This document shows, piece by piece, positions 50,025-61,564 of a stretch of DNA of 64,000 nt. The notes beneath the pieces are model-generated. The model was not told the origin of the DNA. It did no database searches and saw only the letters and a program-made list of their open reading frames with translations. Source of the stretch: Trifolium pratense (lineage: Eukaryota; Streptophyta; Magnoliopsida; Fabales; Fabaceae); the NCBI RefSeq assembly GCF_020283565.1, contig NC_060060.1, positions 74,404,353 to 74,468,352 on the forward strand. Direction: 5' to 3'. Position 1 is the stretch's first letter, and each line of letters starts with the position of its first letter. The position numbers and the translations under genes were made by a program.

Positions 50025-50756
50025 TTTTCCAATTCAATAGGTGAAGCACAGAAAACTGGCGCAATCGGTATTTTATGGTTTCGCCGGTTTTTTTACAGCT
50101 TAACAGTTAACATTCTTTCCTTCTTGGTGGAGAGAATGATTGTAAACAGAAAGGAAGAGAATTGTTTTTATGATTGACATTGTTTTTTCTTTTCTTTTTC
50201 CCTTTCTTGACAAAGGCTGAATTTATTGCTTCTTAGATATTGTGTTTAGTACTGAAAACTGGTTTTATTTATGCATGAAAAGGGATTATAATTTCTTTCT
50301 TTGAGGAGCTAAATTCAAGGTTTTTAAACTCGTATTTTGGAATCGTATGATTCCACTATTAATTTTGAGTCAGCTCATTAGGAAACTCGTACGATTCCAT
50401 TTGTATTGAGAGTAAACTGAGTTGATTCGGCTGGACACGCCCTAAAGTAGGGCAAACTTGCAGGAAATTGTTAACTGTTTGATTTTTTTTTGTTCTCAAT
50501 TTTCACATTTTGTTCCTTTTCTTATTGATTTTGTTCACCATTGTATGATTTTATCATGTTAGTTTTTTATTCACTAGTGTTTTTGAATCACATTTTTCAC
50601 CATTGTGTGATTTCATCTCAAATTTTTATTTGATTTGTTGTTTTTCGTATTATAATTGATTGTATTTTAAATTATTGATTGATGCATTTATTTATGGTAT
50701 TGTATTTAAGTATATTTGTAATGAATATATGATTTTTTTTCTTGTAAGTACCCTAA
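50025..50756. other. Kinase 3' region and spacer
   Basis: AT-rich DNA presumed to hold the kinase 3' UTR (poly-T/A and TTTTTATGATTG stretches). No other feature. Confidence 0.4.
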
Positions 50757-51765
50757 GGGTCTGTTTGGTTCGGGGGTTTTGGAGGGGAGGGGAGGGAAGG
50801 TGAGGGGATATTTTAAATTAATTGTGTTTGGTTCAATTTTTAGGAGGGGAGGGGAGGTGAGAGGAGGTGAGCAAAATACCTCCAAATCTCAATTTTTGCT
50901 TCCCCCCAAATTGGGGGGATTTGGAGGGGAGGGGAGGGGAGGGAAGGAGAAAGATATCATTACCATTTTAATTATTTTGACATAATTGTCCTCATAATTA
51001 TTTTAAAATGCCAAGATTATCCATTTTTTAGTTCTATTTTTTTTTTCAAACTTTTTTTTATTGTTACGCATGTCTTTTTATATTCATAAACTGTAGTGCT
51101 AATTTTTTTTGTATTATATTGTTATCTTGTGAAGTTCATATAATTTTTTGAATCAACGTTGTTATTTTTTTTTTATAGAAAATCAACGTTGTTACTTACT
51201 TTTTACCTGCATCATATTAGTTAGTATTTATATGCACTATTATATTTTTTAAAATATCATTAAGTTTGTTACGTTATAACTTATAATATACAAGAGTTTT
51301 TTTTTTTACAATATTAATATTAGTACAAGATCTTTATACTTATAAATAAATATTACTTTTTTTGTACAATATCGGTACAAGGTTTTTTTGTTAATAATTA
51401 TCAAAAAATTCTTTTAAATATATTTATAGGTAATTTAAACTTATAAATATCATTTTTTGGTTAGATCAATTATAAAAATTGAGAAAATATTGTAGATATA
51501 TAGGTTAATTCGCACCAAGTAGCTATAAAATTGTCAGACTACATGAAAATTATAAGGATAAAAAAGTAAATTAGTTTTAAAATCTCTCCCCTCCCCCTCT
51601 TGAACCAAACATATATCTAATTAAAATCTCTCATCTCCCCTCCCTTTTCTTCTTTTGAACCAAACATATGTGTATGTACAAATTTCACCTCCCCTCCCCT
51701 CACCTCCCATCCCCTTCATTAAAATACCTCCTCTCCCCTCCCCCCATGTTGAACCAAACAGACCC
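50757..51765. mobile_element. PIF/Harbinger (Tourist-like) MITE, 1 kb, TAA duplication
   Basis: 1009-bp element. Perfect 15-bp tips GGGTCTGTTTGGTTC / GAACCAAACAGACCC, flanked by TAA on both sides (50754-50756, 51766-51768). The subterminal arms are extremely purine-rich on the left (GGAGGGGAGGGGAGG) and pyrimidine-rich on the right, giving long inverted pairing. The AT-rich interior has no transposase. Confidence 0.9.
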
Positions 51766-52840
51766 TAAGGGTTAGAAATTCACCTCAAGGTATAATATAA
51801 AGACGTACACACACATGCACACAAGTTAGTCAACCATATAGTATAAAATGATGAAAATTGAAAAACATAATACATACTTTTAGTATAATTTAGAGGTAAA
51901 ATTTGTGGTCCTCAAATTTGTTGCGTATTTTTATGTACTACTACTTTATATTTTGACTTGTTGCTGTGTCAAAAATAAATAAAAATTGACTTGTTGCCAA
52001 ATAAAGTAGTTGCAGCAACGTATAAACTTGGTTCAAAGTCTAAATTGATGTGATGCCATATATTGGTATGTGTGGAAACTGGAAAGCATGAGATGGATTT
52101 TGATACAAATACATGGAAACTTCTTTTGAACAATTATGGCCAGATAATCTGCATTGATGATGATAAAAATCATTATGAACATTCAGAGAAGTTCTTTCAA
52201 GACAAAGCTAATGTGATTGTGTGAAAGGATGAACCTTTCACCCCCGCAATTGCGATCGGAGAGGCTGAAATCAATTAATGTCAGAACTAATTTAGAACCA
52301 GCTTAGACGGTCCGGTGGACCGGATACTGTGGTGAAAAAATAACAAAAACGCAATTCCTTGAGTGATAAAGAAGATAATAAATGGAAGAAAAGAAGAAGT
52401 AAAAAATATGGAATGAAGGACTAATACTAAGTGTCGGGTAATTTGGATTTTTTTTTTTTTAATGGCAGGTAATTTGGGATCTAAGATATACAAAATATTA
52501 ACTTTACATTTAATGTTATTCAAGATGTCTTATCTGTTAAGTAGCTCTCGTAGTGATGTGTCATGTTAAGTGACAATGACTTGTTCACATTGATGTCACA
52601 TGACACAAAATCTTACATGCAAGTTTCATACAAGTTATAAACTATGGATAAACTAACTATACACTTACATTTAACATTCCATGTGACATCTCATCAATTT
52701 GAATTTGGATAAACTACATACAGTGTCATTTAATGTGACACATCAACACCTCTAATAAAACTATTTGGCAGATATAGTATTTTTTACTAACGCTAGACAA
52801 TTTGAAAAGCAGTTCAAAATTTTATAAATCATCATAGTTA
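51766..52840. other. Gene-free spacer
   Basis: AT-rich. Repeated TGACAC/TGTGACATC/AATGTGACAC-type words between about 52550 and 52745 suggest an old internal duplication, but without clear ends. No gene. Confidence 0.4.
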
Positions 52841-52849
52841 TAATTTCAA

Positions 52850-53156
52850 GGCTAATTCTAACATGAACTAGTGACTTAAATTGTGCATGATGCACAAGTT
52901 TCAAATAATACTATAACGAATACGAATTTTATAAAATCCACCGTTGGATTGAAAAATTATATCATATAGAAACCGTTAATCTTGATGGATCTCAATAACA
53001 TATTAAATGATTTTCAATTTTTCTAATTTTTTTTATAAATAATATATATGATATAAACTTTTAATCCAACGATGGATTTTGTAAAATTCGTATTCGTTAT
53101 AGCATTATTCGAAACTTGTGCACCATACACAACATAAGTCATTATGTGCCAAAGCC
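52850..53156. mobile_element. MULE-type MITE with perfect 9-bp target duplication
   Basis: 307-bp element with arms of about 100 bp (for example ATAACGAATACGAATTTT in one arm and its reverse in the other), tips GGCTAATTC and, reversed, GGCTTTGGC. The 9-bp duplication TAATTTCAA is identical at 52841-52849 and 53157-53165, which indicates a Mutator-like origin. No coding sequence. Confidence 0.88.
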
Positions 53157-53492
53157 TAATTTCAAAATACAAAATGGTGGTTAAAAAAGACAAAATAACC
53201 GATATGCAGTAGTTGAGTTTCGAACGCCGATCATTTCACTTATTCACCTTTAAACCGACAATTTTAATTTAAGCGCTTAATTAGTTGAAGATGAATCATG
53301 TTTTGAGAAGAATAATTTTAATTTAAACTTTACTTACTCGCAACGGAATTTCAAATTATCGAAATCTTTTCAAATTCAGACAAACACAGATATTTCATAG
53401 TATTTATTTTGTTGTTTGTCTGGTTAGTTTGAACTTGATATGATTTACATTCATCAATTGCATTGATATTGTTTTCTCACCCATCAACACCA

Positions 53493-55997
53493 ATGGCTAC
53501 AACCCTTCATCCATCATCACCTATTCTCTTACTCCCCACAACCCAAAATGCCAAAAACTCATCATCACATAATCACTTACTTCAAAACTGCAAAACCCTC
53601 AATGAACTGAAACAATTACACTGTAACATGATGAAGAAAGGTCTTTCTCACAACCCCAAAAACATTAACAAGCTCATTGCTGCTTGTGTTCAAATAGCTA
53701 CACATGAAAGTTTGAACTATGCTCTAAATGTTTTCAAGGAAGGTGAAAGAACCATGTCTTGTTCCCTTTACAATTGCAACTCTCTGATTAGAGGGTTTGC
53801 TTCATCTGGGTTAGGTCAAGAAGCAATTTTTATTTACCTTCATATGATATTAGTGATGGGTATTTTACCTGACAAGTTTACCTTTCCATTTTTGCTTAGT
53901 GCTTGTTCTAAGATTATGGCTTTTTCTGAAGGTGTTCAAGTTCATGGGGTGATTTTTAAGATGGGTTTGGAGAAAGATTTATTTGTTGCTAACTCTTTGA
54001 TACATTTTTATGCTGAATGTGGAAAAGTTGATTTGGGACGAAAGGTGTTTGATAAAATGCTTGAGAGAAATGTTGTGTCGTGGACTAGTTTGATTAATGG
54101 TTATAGTGGGGTGAATATGGCTAAGGAGGCTGTGTCTCTGTTCTTTGAGATGGTTGAGGCGGGTGTTGAACCGAATCCTGTGACTATGGTTTGTGCTATA
54201 TCTGCTTGTGCTAAGTTGAAGGATCTTGAATTGGGTAGAAAAGTGTACGCTTTTATGAACAAGTTGGGGGTGGAACTTAATACGCTTGTGGTGAATGCAC
54301 TGCTTGATATGTACATGAAATGCGGAGACATGTATGCTGCAAGGGGAATTTTTGATGAATTGGATGATAAGAATTTGGTTATGTATAATACTATCATGTC
54401 GAATTGTGTGCAACATGGGCTGGCTGGTGAAGTGCTAGTGGTTTTGGATGAAATGATGCGAAAAGGATGGCGACCAGATAAGGTAACCATGTTATCTACT
54501 ATTGCAGCTTGTGCACAGTTAGGTGATCTTTCTGTTGGGAAGTCATCTCATGCTTATGTCTTCAGGAATGGTTTAGAGAGTTGGGACAACATTTCCAATG
54601 CCATCATTGACATGTACATGAAATGCGGCAAAAGAGAAGCTGCTTGCAAAGTTTTTGACAGTATGTCAAACAAGACGGTGGTGACATGGAATTCGTTAAT
54701 TGCTGGTTTGGTTAGAGACGGTGACATGGAATTAGCTTTGAGAATCTTTGGTGAGATGCCAGAGAGTGATCTTGTATCCTGGAATACTATGATTGGTCCC
54801 ATGGTTCAAGCAAGCATGTTTGAGGAAGCAATTGATTTATTTAGGGAGATGCAAAACCAAGGGATTAAAGGAGATAGTGTGACAATGGTGGGCGTTGCAT
54901 CTGCCTGTGGATATTTAGGAGCTCATGATCTTGCTAAGTGGATCTATACTTACATTGAGAAAAATGACGTTCTCATTGACATGCAACTTGGCACAGCTTT
55001 GGTTGACATGTTTTCTAGATGTGGCGATCCTCGAAATGCTATGCGTGTTTTTGAAAATATGGAAAAACGTGATGTGTCTGCTTGGACTGCTGCCATCAGA
55101 GTTATGGCAGTGGAAGGAAATGCAAAAGGAGCTATTGACCTTTTTAATGAGATGCTCAAACAAGAGGTGATGCCAGATGATTATGTTTTTGTGGCACTAT
55201 TGACAGCATGTAGTCATGGTGGATATGTGGACCAAGGGAGGCAACTTTTTTGGTCGATGGAAAAAACCCATGGAGTAAGTCCTCAGATTATTCATTACGG
55301 ATGTATGGTTGATTTGCTTGGTCGAGCTGGGTTGTTGGAAGAAGCTCTTGATTTCATAAAAAGCATGCCAATGGAACCTAATGATGTTATATGGGGATCT
55401 TTTATAGCAGCTTGTCGGAAACACAAAAACGTTGAATTGGCACGTTGTGCAGATGAAAAGATAACTCAATTAGACCCAGAAAGAGTTGGGGTTCATGTGC
55501 TCCTATCCAATATCTATGCAGCAGCTGGAAAATGGACTGATGTAGCTAGAGTGAGGTTGCAAATGAAGGAGAAAGGGTTTCAGAAAGTAGCTGGATCAAG
55601 CTCGATAGAAGTTCACGGATTAATTCGCGAGTTCACCTCTGGTGACGAATCACATACAGAGAACACCCAAATTGGATTAATGCTACAGGAAATAAACTGC
55701 AGGCTAAGTCAGGTGGGGTATGTTCCTGATACAACCAATGTCTTACTTGATATTGATGAGAAGGAGAAAAAGCATTTGCTCTGCAGACATAGTGAAAAAC
55801 TAGCCCTGGCATATGGATTAATCAATACCAGTAAAGGAATACCTATACGGGTAATAAAAAATCTGAGAATGTGTTCTGATTGTCACTCGTTTGCAAAATT
55901 AGTGTCAAAACTATACAGTAGGGAAATAGCTGTTCGAGATAATAACAGGTATCATTTTTTCAAGGAAGGATTCTGTTCTTGTAGAGATTATTGGTAG
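53493..55997 (+). CDS. YS1: PLS-class PPR protein with E and DYW domains, YS1-like
   Basis: Organelle RNA-binding protein of the family that performs C-to-U editing; its closest known match in my judgement is Arabidopsis YELLOW SEEDLINGS1 (At3g22690), a chloroplast rpoB editing factor. Intronless, 2505 bases, 834 residues, start at MATTLHPSSP (the first ATG in frame). The Ser/Pro/Asn-rich first 40 residues fit a plastid targeting peptide, followed by LLQNCKTLNELKQLHCNMMKKG and many PPR motifs (NVVSWTSLINGY, VVTWNSLIAGLV, DLVSWNTMIG). E motifs begin about VIWGSFIAACRKHKNVELA. The DYW deaminase-like domain has the HSE at 766-768 and CSDCH at 794-798 and ends CSCRDYW, with all zinc and catalytic signature residues present. 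It is arranged tail-to-tail with RDM1 (gap of 400 bp). Confidence 0.96.
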   Translation: MATTLHPSSPILLLPTTQNAKNSSSHNHLLQNCKTLNELKQLHCNMMKKGLSHNPKNINKLIAACVQIATHESLNYALNVFKEGERTMSCSLYNCNSLIRGFASSGLGQEAIFIYLHMILVMGILPDKFTFPFLLSACSKIMAFSEGVQVHGVIFKMGLEKDLFVANSLIHFYAECGKVDLGRKVFDKMLERNVVSWTSLINGYSGVNMAKEAVSLFFEMVEAGVEPNPVTMVCAISACAKLKDLELGRKVYAFMNKLGVELNTLVVNALLDMYMKCGDMYAARGIFDELDDKNLVMYNTIMSNCVQHGLAGEVLVVLDEMMRKGWRPDKVTMLSTIAACAQLGDLSVGKSSHAYVFRNGLESWDNISNAIIDMYMKCGKREAACKVFDSMSNKTVVTWNSLIAGLVRDGDMELALRIFGEMPESDLVSWNTMIGPMVQASMFEEAIDLFREMQNQGIKGDSVTMVGVASACGYLGAHDLAKWIYTYIEKNDVLIDMQLGTALVDMFSRCGDPRNAMRVFENMEKRDVSAWTAAIRVMAVEGNAKGAIDLFNEMLKQEVMPDDYVFVALLTACSHGGYVDQGRQLFWSMEKTHGVSPQIIHYGCMVDLLGRAGLLEEALDFIKSMPMEPNDVIWGSFIAACRKHKNVELARCADEKITQLDPERVGVHVLLSNIYAAAGKWTDVARVRLQMKEKGFQKVAGSSSIEVHGLIREFTSGDESHTENTQIGLMLQEINCRLSQVGYVPDTTNVLLDIDEKEKKHLLCRHSEKLALAYGLINTSKGIPIRVIKNLRMCSDCHSFAKLVSKLYSREIAVRDNNRYHFFKEGFCSCRDYW

Positions 55998-56397
55998 TAG
56001 AATTACAAAGATGAACTTTTGACCTGTGGTTTACAAATAAATTTCACTAATGGCAATTTTATTGAAGTTAAAAATGTACTGATCAGCCTCTGTTTCTTTT
56101 TCTTTTTTCTAAGTATGGCTCTTCAAGGGAAAAATAACCAAACAATACATTAACTAATACACAAGAACCAGTAATCTCGGAAATCAAAGGAAACAACTAA
56201 AAACCTGTTTGTTTTAAATCATGTTAAGTATTTTTTTTTTTGTTCAACAAAATTCACAACATGCTGTAACTTGAGGAGGTCATACAAAATTTTCAATCCA
56301 GGACTGTAACTAAGACTACAATATCATTGGCAGACACATAATGAGATGCAGCCATGTATTTAAAAGGAAAATAATCTAAAACAGAAAACAAGGAGGC
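55998..56397. other. Tail-to-tail spacer between YS1-like and RDM1 genes
   Basis: Both genes end here; AATAAATTTC near 56035 on the plus strand may serve the PPR gene 3' end. No other feature. Confidence 0.4.
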
Positions 56398-59173
56398 TCA
56401 TGATGTGCCCTGTAATGTTGGGAAAATGGAATCAATAAAACCATTGTACATTGGGTCCTTTTTCCAGAGATCGGCAAGATGCAAATGGGATATAGATTGG
56501 CGATGGATTTCTTCCATGAGCCATATGGTAGTTTCAGCTTTGCATGGATGAATTATGTCGTCTAAGCGCTTATACTCATCCTCACTGCCAATTCTCATTT
56601 GGTCCCATTGTTTAAGGAGGATGTTTGTGAGGTAATGAAGAGGTTGTCCATATAGCTTCTTAATGGATTTGCCTAATTCCATCCACGAGGTAAATGGGAT
56701 GACAGAGCCTCGATTACTCGGGATTGGGATCTGCTCCATGTAATCCTGATACATTGCTGCTCGTCTGATGAGTACATCTGCATATAAGCACAAACGGGTT
56801 TGCATTACTTTCATAAGTAATCATCTAACAGTGGATAAAGTGTAAGTAACTATGCCTAAAACAAAACCATAAACTCATATCAATACACACCATTGTGAGG
56901 TTGATTTTGATTCTGTAATTTGAGTATACACACCATTAACTACCACATGATTAATTATTAGCATAGGAAACTAATCGAAGGAATAATTCAGCATATGTTC
57001 TAAATAGAAAATTACAAAAATTGGAAGGCGTGGATTTTTTTATAGTTCCGTGAGAATTCAAGGGCAAGATATATTACCAAAAAAATAAAACGGAATACCT
57101 GAGGAGTTGATATCTGTAGAAGGTATTTTGATTGGAATGTTATTTGTTGGAAGATTGGGCATGAGATTTGTAAGAAAGCCCTTACTGGTGGAGTTTGGCG
57201 AAGAAGTGTACAGCGATGATTGAAATGGCCTCTTCATCGCAATCGCAGAACATACTCCTCTTCCTGCCCGACACAAACATGCATAATTATGATTAACTAA
57301 TATATTAAAACCTACAAGGGTTAAAATAATCTCAGAAAGTAACTAATAAATTCAAAACCAGTGCAGTTCGTGTTTTTTAGAATAATTTAGAGCTCAGCTC
57401 CAGTTAATCAATGTTCATACTGCAAACCCTCACTTGCTGTCAGAGAAATCCACGATTTCAACTTAACCGTATTAATAACTGCACTACTATTCTTTTAACT
57501 TCATACACATCATTTACCACTCTATATATACAGAGAGAGTGCTTAATTTTCATAAAATACTTGTAAAATTAAGAAAATAATTGTTGTGATATTTTCTTTG
57601 TTTATAAAAAATATACTAGTGCAAAACTTGCACGGTTGCACAGAACACATTGATTTCTACACATATTCTTAAACCACTTGTGTGGGTGATAAAGTATTTA
57701 CTAAAGTTAAATATTAATTCAGTTGGTTGGGCAAGACACTTCAAAAGCATTAGAGTAAGCTTCACAAAGAAAAATTTCAGTCAGAGCAAAACTCTATACA
57801 ACAGGTTTTTGACAGTTAAGTCTCATACAAGCTGATGAGTATGTAATATTGGCCATTTGGATAATTTTTATATGATACCTGTATTAAGTGTTCCAATATT
57901 TTTTGCATCGACATTTTCAGATAAGTATTCTGCATAAAAAATTGAATGATTTCGTAAAACTAAGCCTAGAAACAATGCTATCTTAATAAATAAAAAATGA
58001 ATTCACATGTAATGTAAGTTAATAAATAAATGATTAGTAACTAAACCAATCTTTTTACCTTCGACATTCTCAAGATGAGTGGTAGAACGAATTTCTGGTT
58101 CCCCGGGGGATCCATGACTACCTGATATCAATGATCGTCCAAATATTGCAGCAGATTTGTTACGATTGATAAATGAAGTTTCTTGCTCCTTAGAATAATA
58201 TGACAGAGGCATTGCCATGGAGTGTTTACTTGTCTCATTATATGCGGCTGGTCTGGATAAATGATTCTCTGTGGCATGGACATCATTGAGTGAAAATAGT
58301 AAGAAATATAACAAAGTGGGAGAACTTAAGTGGTTATAACTCAGATATTAATTCAGTTGGTTGGGCAAGATGCTTACAAAAGCAATAGAGTAAAGCTTTG
58401 CAAAGAAAAATTTCAGTCAGAACAAACATTTTATTACAGTTAAACTTTATAGAATAGGTCTTTGACAATTAAGTCTCAAACAGGCTGATAAGCATGTAAA
58501 TATTAGCCATTTCGAAATATTGTATACAATACATGTATTAAGCACTCCAATATTATTTCTATTGATATTTTCAGATAAGTCCTCTGCATAAAAAAATTGA
58601 ATGATTTTGTAAAGCTAAGCATAGAAATAATGCTATCTTAATTTTTTTTAAATTGAACTTGCGTGTAAGTTAATAAATAAATGATTAGTGACTAAACCAA
58701 TCTTTTTACCTTCAACTTCCTCAAGATGAGTGGTAGAAGTAGAACGAATTTCTGGTTCCCCGGGGGATACATGATGGTTTTCTCCAATAATACGTCTACC
58801 TGATATCAATGAATGTCCATATATTACAGTATTACGATTGATAAATGAAGTTTCTTGCTCCTTAGAATTAAATGACAGAGGCACTGACATCGAGGGTCTG
58901 CCTGTCTCAGTATACATGACTGGTCTGGATAAATGATTCCCTGTGGCATAGACATCATTGAATGAAAATAGTAAGAAATATAACAAAGCAGAAGAACATA
59001 AGTGGTTATAACTCATATTAATAGTAAGGTTTAACAATACCATCATTGGCGTAATGAGGCATCTTTTCACTTTCAGGAGATATCCTGAATCTGCTAGGCC
59101 TTTTTTCATTTAAAATCATTTTTCGTTTCAAACGTGCCTCTCCTGAACGTTTTTTCCAAATCTGTTTATCCAT
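56398..59173 (-). CDS. RDM1: RDM1 (RNA-directed DNA methylation 1) with extended N-terminus
   Basis: RDM1 is the small plant-specific subunit of the DDR complex (DRD1-DMS3-RDM1) that brings Pol V and DRM2 methylation to target loci in the nucleus. The C-terminal core ([20 protein letters not shown], then [40 protein letters not shown]) is unmistakable. Exons: 59041-59173, 58710-58940, 58059-58268, 57879-57929, 57099-57263, 56398-56777; 1170 bases, 389 residues, against 163 in Arabidopsis. The first 208 residues are a hydrophilic extension that I do not recognise, partly encoded by duplicated exons. A shorter 172-residue form starting at Met218 (57237) would match the usual RDM1 length. All joins keep frame when the stop-forming exon at 58533-58583 is skipped. 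An upstream exon at 59416-59464 and a leader near 62.3 kb may belong to it. Confidence 0.9.
57712..59015. repeat. Tandem segmental duplication inside the RDM1 gene
   Basis: A segment of about 634-660 bp (57712-58347) is repeated at 58348-59015. Both copies carry CAGTTGGTTGGGCAAGA, AGAAAAATTTCAGTCAGA, a 51-bp small exon, a large exon beginning AATCATTTATCCAGACCA and the flanking intron sequence. The large exons are 210 bp (near-3' copy) and 231 bp (5' copy). Divergence by eye is moderate, so the event is not very recent. Confidence 0.9.
58533..58583 (-). pseudogene. Decayed duplicate exon of RDM1 that would introduce a stop
   Basis: 51-bp counterpart of the exon 57879-57929, with acceptor TATGCAG. 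Its last base is T where the functional copy has G (ACAT|GTATTG against ACAG|GTATCA). Joined to the next exon (starting AG) this makes TAG; joined to either later exon it makes TAA or TGA. Because it is 51 bp long, skipping it leaves the frame intact, so it is probably skipped or acts as a stop-introducing alternative exon. Confidence 0.65.
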
Positions 59174-59415
59174 GGCTGTGCACACACAAAAAATCCGATA
59201 AGAAAGCATGATATGAGGAAAAACTAGTACAATAAAACAGATGAATATTAAACACATGCATGCATATAAGCAAATAAATTGTCTAAAGTTGTTCCCATCT
59301 ATCATATTTAAAAGCCTGGACTTATAAACTAATATTTATTCCTTTTAAACATTAACCTTATCAATTTTGAATAAAATGCTGCACAGAAAAAGTAGTAATG
59401 GCTAATGCAGCTTAC

Positions 59416-59464
59416 CAATATCAGGATAATCATGGAAATTATTCACCAGCTTTGGAGTATGAAC
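59416..59464 (-). other. Probable upstream exon of the RDM1 gene
   Basis: 49 bp on the minus strand between an acceptor (TTTTTTGGAAG) and a strong donor (ATATTG|GTAAGC). It reads VHTPKLVNNFHDYPDI and its phase fits the next exon (G|CC before ATG 59173), so the reading frame stays open across the join. It has no ATG. Either it is 5' untranslated or the protein starts further upstream. Confidence 0.5.
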
Positions 59465-61176
59465 CTTCCAAAAAAGAATTAAAATAACATCACATATTGT
59501 GCCCTAGAAATATGTAAAAAATCACAAACAATGGAGGAGGTATACCTACAGATGTTCAACTTTTTTGGCCTTAATTTCTCTGGGAGTACAGCACTATACA
59601 CTTGTTCTGCTCAGAAGTAAAGATCAAAGACTGAAGATATCAACACCATGCCAAAGATCAAGAAATACAAATATTAGAATGATTACCCTTAATAGAAGTT
59701 ATGTGATGTATTTAGAGGGAGATTATGAAATCTATTTTCTGAATTTCTCTTATATTGATTTTTCTGAATATTACAATAAGAAACAATCCATTTATAGATT
59801 CTTCTAGGTAGGGCCAAGAGTCTAACCAACTAACAGCTGTCAGTTAGTTAGTTAGTTACAACCAGTTATGAGCAGTTACAAGAGAATGTATTATATGTGG
59901 CAAGGACTACATAAGCTCTTAAGAGTTTGAGTTAAACTATTCCTGTAATGAACCTTGACATCTAACGTGAAAATAATTAAAAGAACAAAAATCCGTAATC
60001 TGTATAGCGGCCTTCGTTAATATTATAGTTGGTGATATAATATAACTGAATCTCCTAACACGGGGCCTGAATTTAGTATCGGGATTATAAAATTGCTGAT
60101 TTTGTTGATATGGTTTCAAGTTCCTGCAAGATAAGATTTAGAGTGTGCTTATATGCTTCAATGTAGATTAAAAACATTAATGATATAATGGTCAATGTTG
60201 AATATCAGTTTGTTTTCTACTTTTTTCTTTCTTTTGTACTTTAAGGTAACTTCCATATCATGTACATGTGCTGCACGATAACCGTTTTGACACGTATTTT
60301 GAGGAACATCTAACTAAAGTTAAAGGTGAAGCTAAATTGCTATGAAGCACTTAGAATGATACTCAGAAAAATCTAGACAGCAATCGAAGTGCTAAAACAA
60401 TATTAGTGATTTAGATACTTGCGAAAAACATATAAAACAACCGAATGAGTCATATTAAGAATGTCTACCTTTAGTTTCTTGCCTCCCTTAAAAATCTGGT
60501 AAATGTTTTGCTCAACAATGTTTTAGCCCAACACAATGTATAGTATCATAAATTACAAATCATTAAATTACCTTCTAAAGATTTTAAATTTAGGAAGTTA
60601 CAAATGTTTTACAGGCAATGTTTATTAAAATTTGGGTTTGCGGTTGTGTTTCTAAGCAATAGGAAAAATCAAAGGATATATACACACACACAATCTAAGA
60701 AAGTTGTAATAATGTCTTCAATAGGATAAAAAAAAAAGGTGTAATAGTTTTGTAGTATGCATTATATTTATCAATTTAACCTATCAGCGGCCAACTAAAG
60801 CTGAACTCTAAAAAGCAATAAACTCATTCCAACATAGTCTCTTTTAGCCTCACTGAGAAATAGTTTGGGAAGTCTTTTTAAATATATATCTATATAGTTA
60901 GCCTGACTCATTCCAACATATCTTGAAGGTTTATAAGTTGGAAACTTGAACAGAGCTAACTTTAGAGTAGACCTATGCAGTAAGAAGCAGATAGTGACCA
61001 TAACAGCCGACCCCCAAAAAGCTATAGTGGCATGACATATTCGTAACTAATTATTGAAGTTAATTGCTACTGATATTTCAAACATAATATAATTATACAG
61101 CAATATAGGAAATAAGGTCTAGCCTCCAAGCCTCAAAATAACACATCAAAGCATTCGATTAAATGCAAGTGATTCT
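59465..61176. other. Intron or spacer upstream of RDM1
   Basis: AT-rich. A (GTTA)n stretch sits near 59841-59858 beside GAAGATATCAACACCATGCC-type sequence that may be retrotransposon debris. No gene recognised. Confidence 0.4.
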
Positions 61177-61345
61177 TTAAATGGTATCACTATCATCATC
61201 ATCATCATCATCATCAACTTGTTCAGGTTCTTCCTCATCATTATCATGTGCAATTTGGTTCATCATTCTTTGTAGGCCCCCAATGACTGTTGCTGGCTCC
61301 ATGAGACCATTCTTCTCCTCCCCTGTTTTTCTATTTTCTACAACT
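61177..61345 (-). pseudogene. Fragment encoding an acidic tail with poly-Asp
   Basis: Minus-strand open frame ending TAA at 61177 and reading ...EPATVIGGLQRMMNQ, then HDNDEEEPEQVDD and a run of Asp from an (ATC)n microsatellite (plus-strand 61190-61216). Upstream it is closed by a stop within about 60 codons and has no good start. It shares HDNDEEE with the opposite-strand fragment at 61565-61671. I do not recognise the parent. Confidence 0.3.
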
Positions 61346-61564
61346 ATGCGTCAACAATCCCCTCAATTATGGCCTCGTCTTGCTATTATGATCTTTGAGG
61401 GTTATATACTGATTTGGAGGAATGTTGTTAATGTAGTTGGGGCTGGTGACTAGCAACATTCACTTGTTGCCAACAAAGAATGAGGAACTAAGCTGCCCTT
61501 ATAGACCCACAAAACATAGAGGAAGATACGCATTGCCTGTCGTCCTCTATGTTTTTTGTGTCCA

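Noticed and set aside
53463..53492. Earlier start for the PPR protein
   Set aside because: The extra ten codons begin with TTG; the first ATG in frame is at 53493.
53979..55469. Minus-strand frames of up to 145 codons inside the PPR gene
   Set aside because: Complementary-strand artefacts of a single long PPR exon; no recognisable domain and no splice or promoter context.
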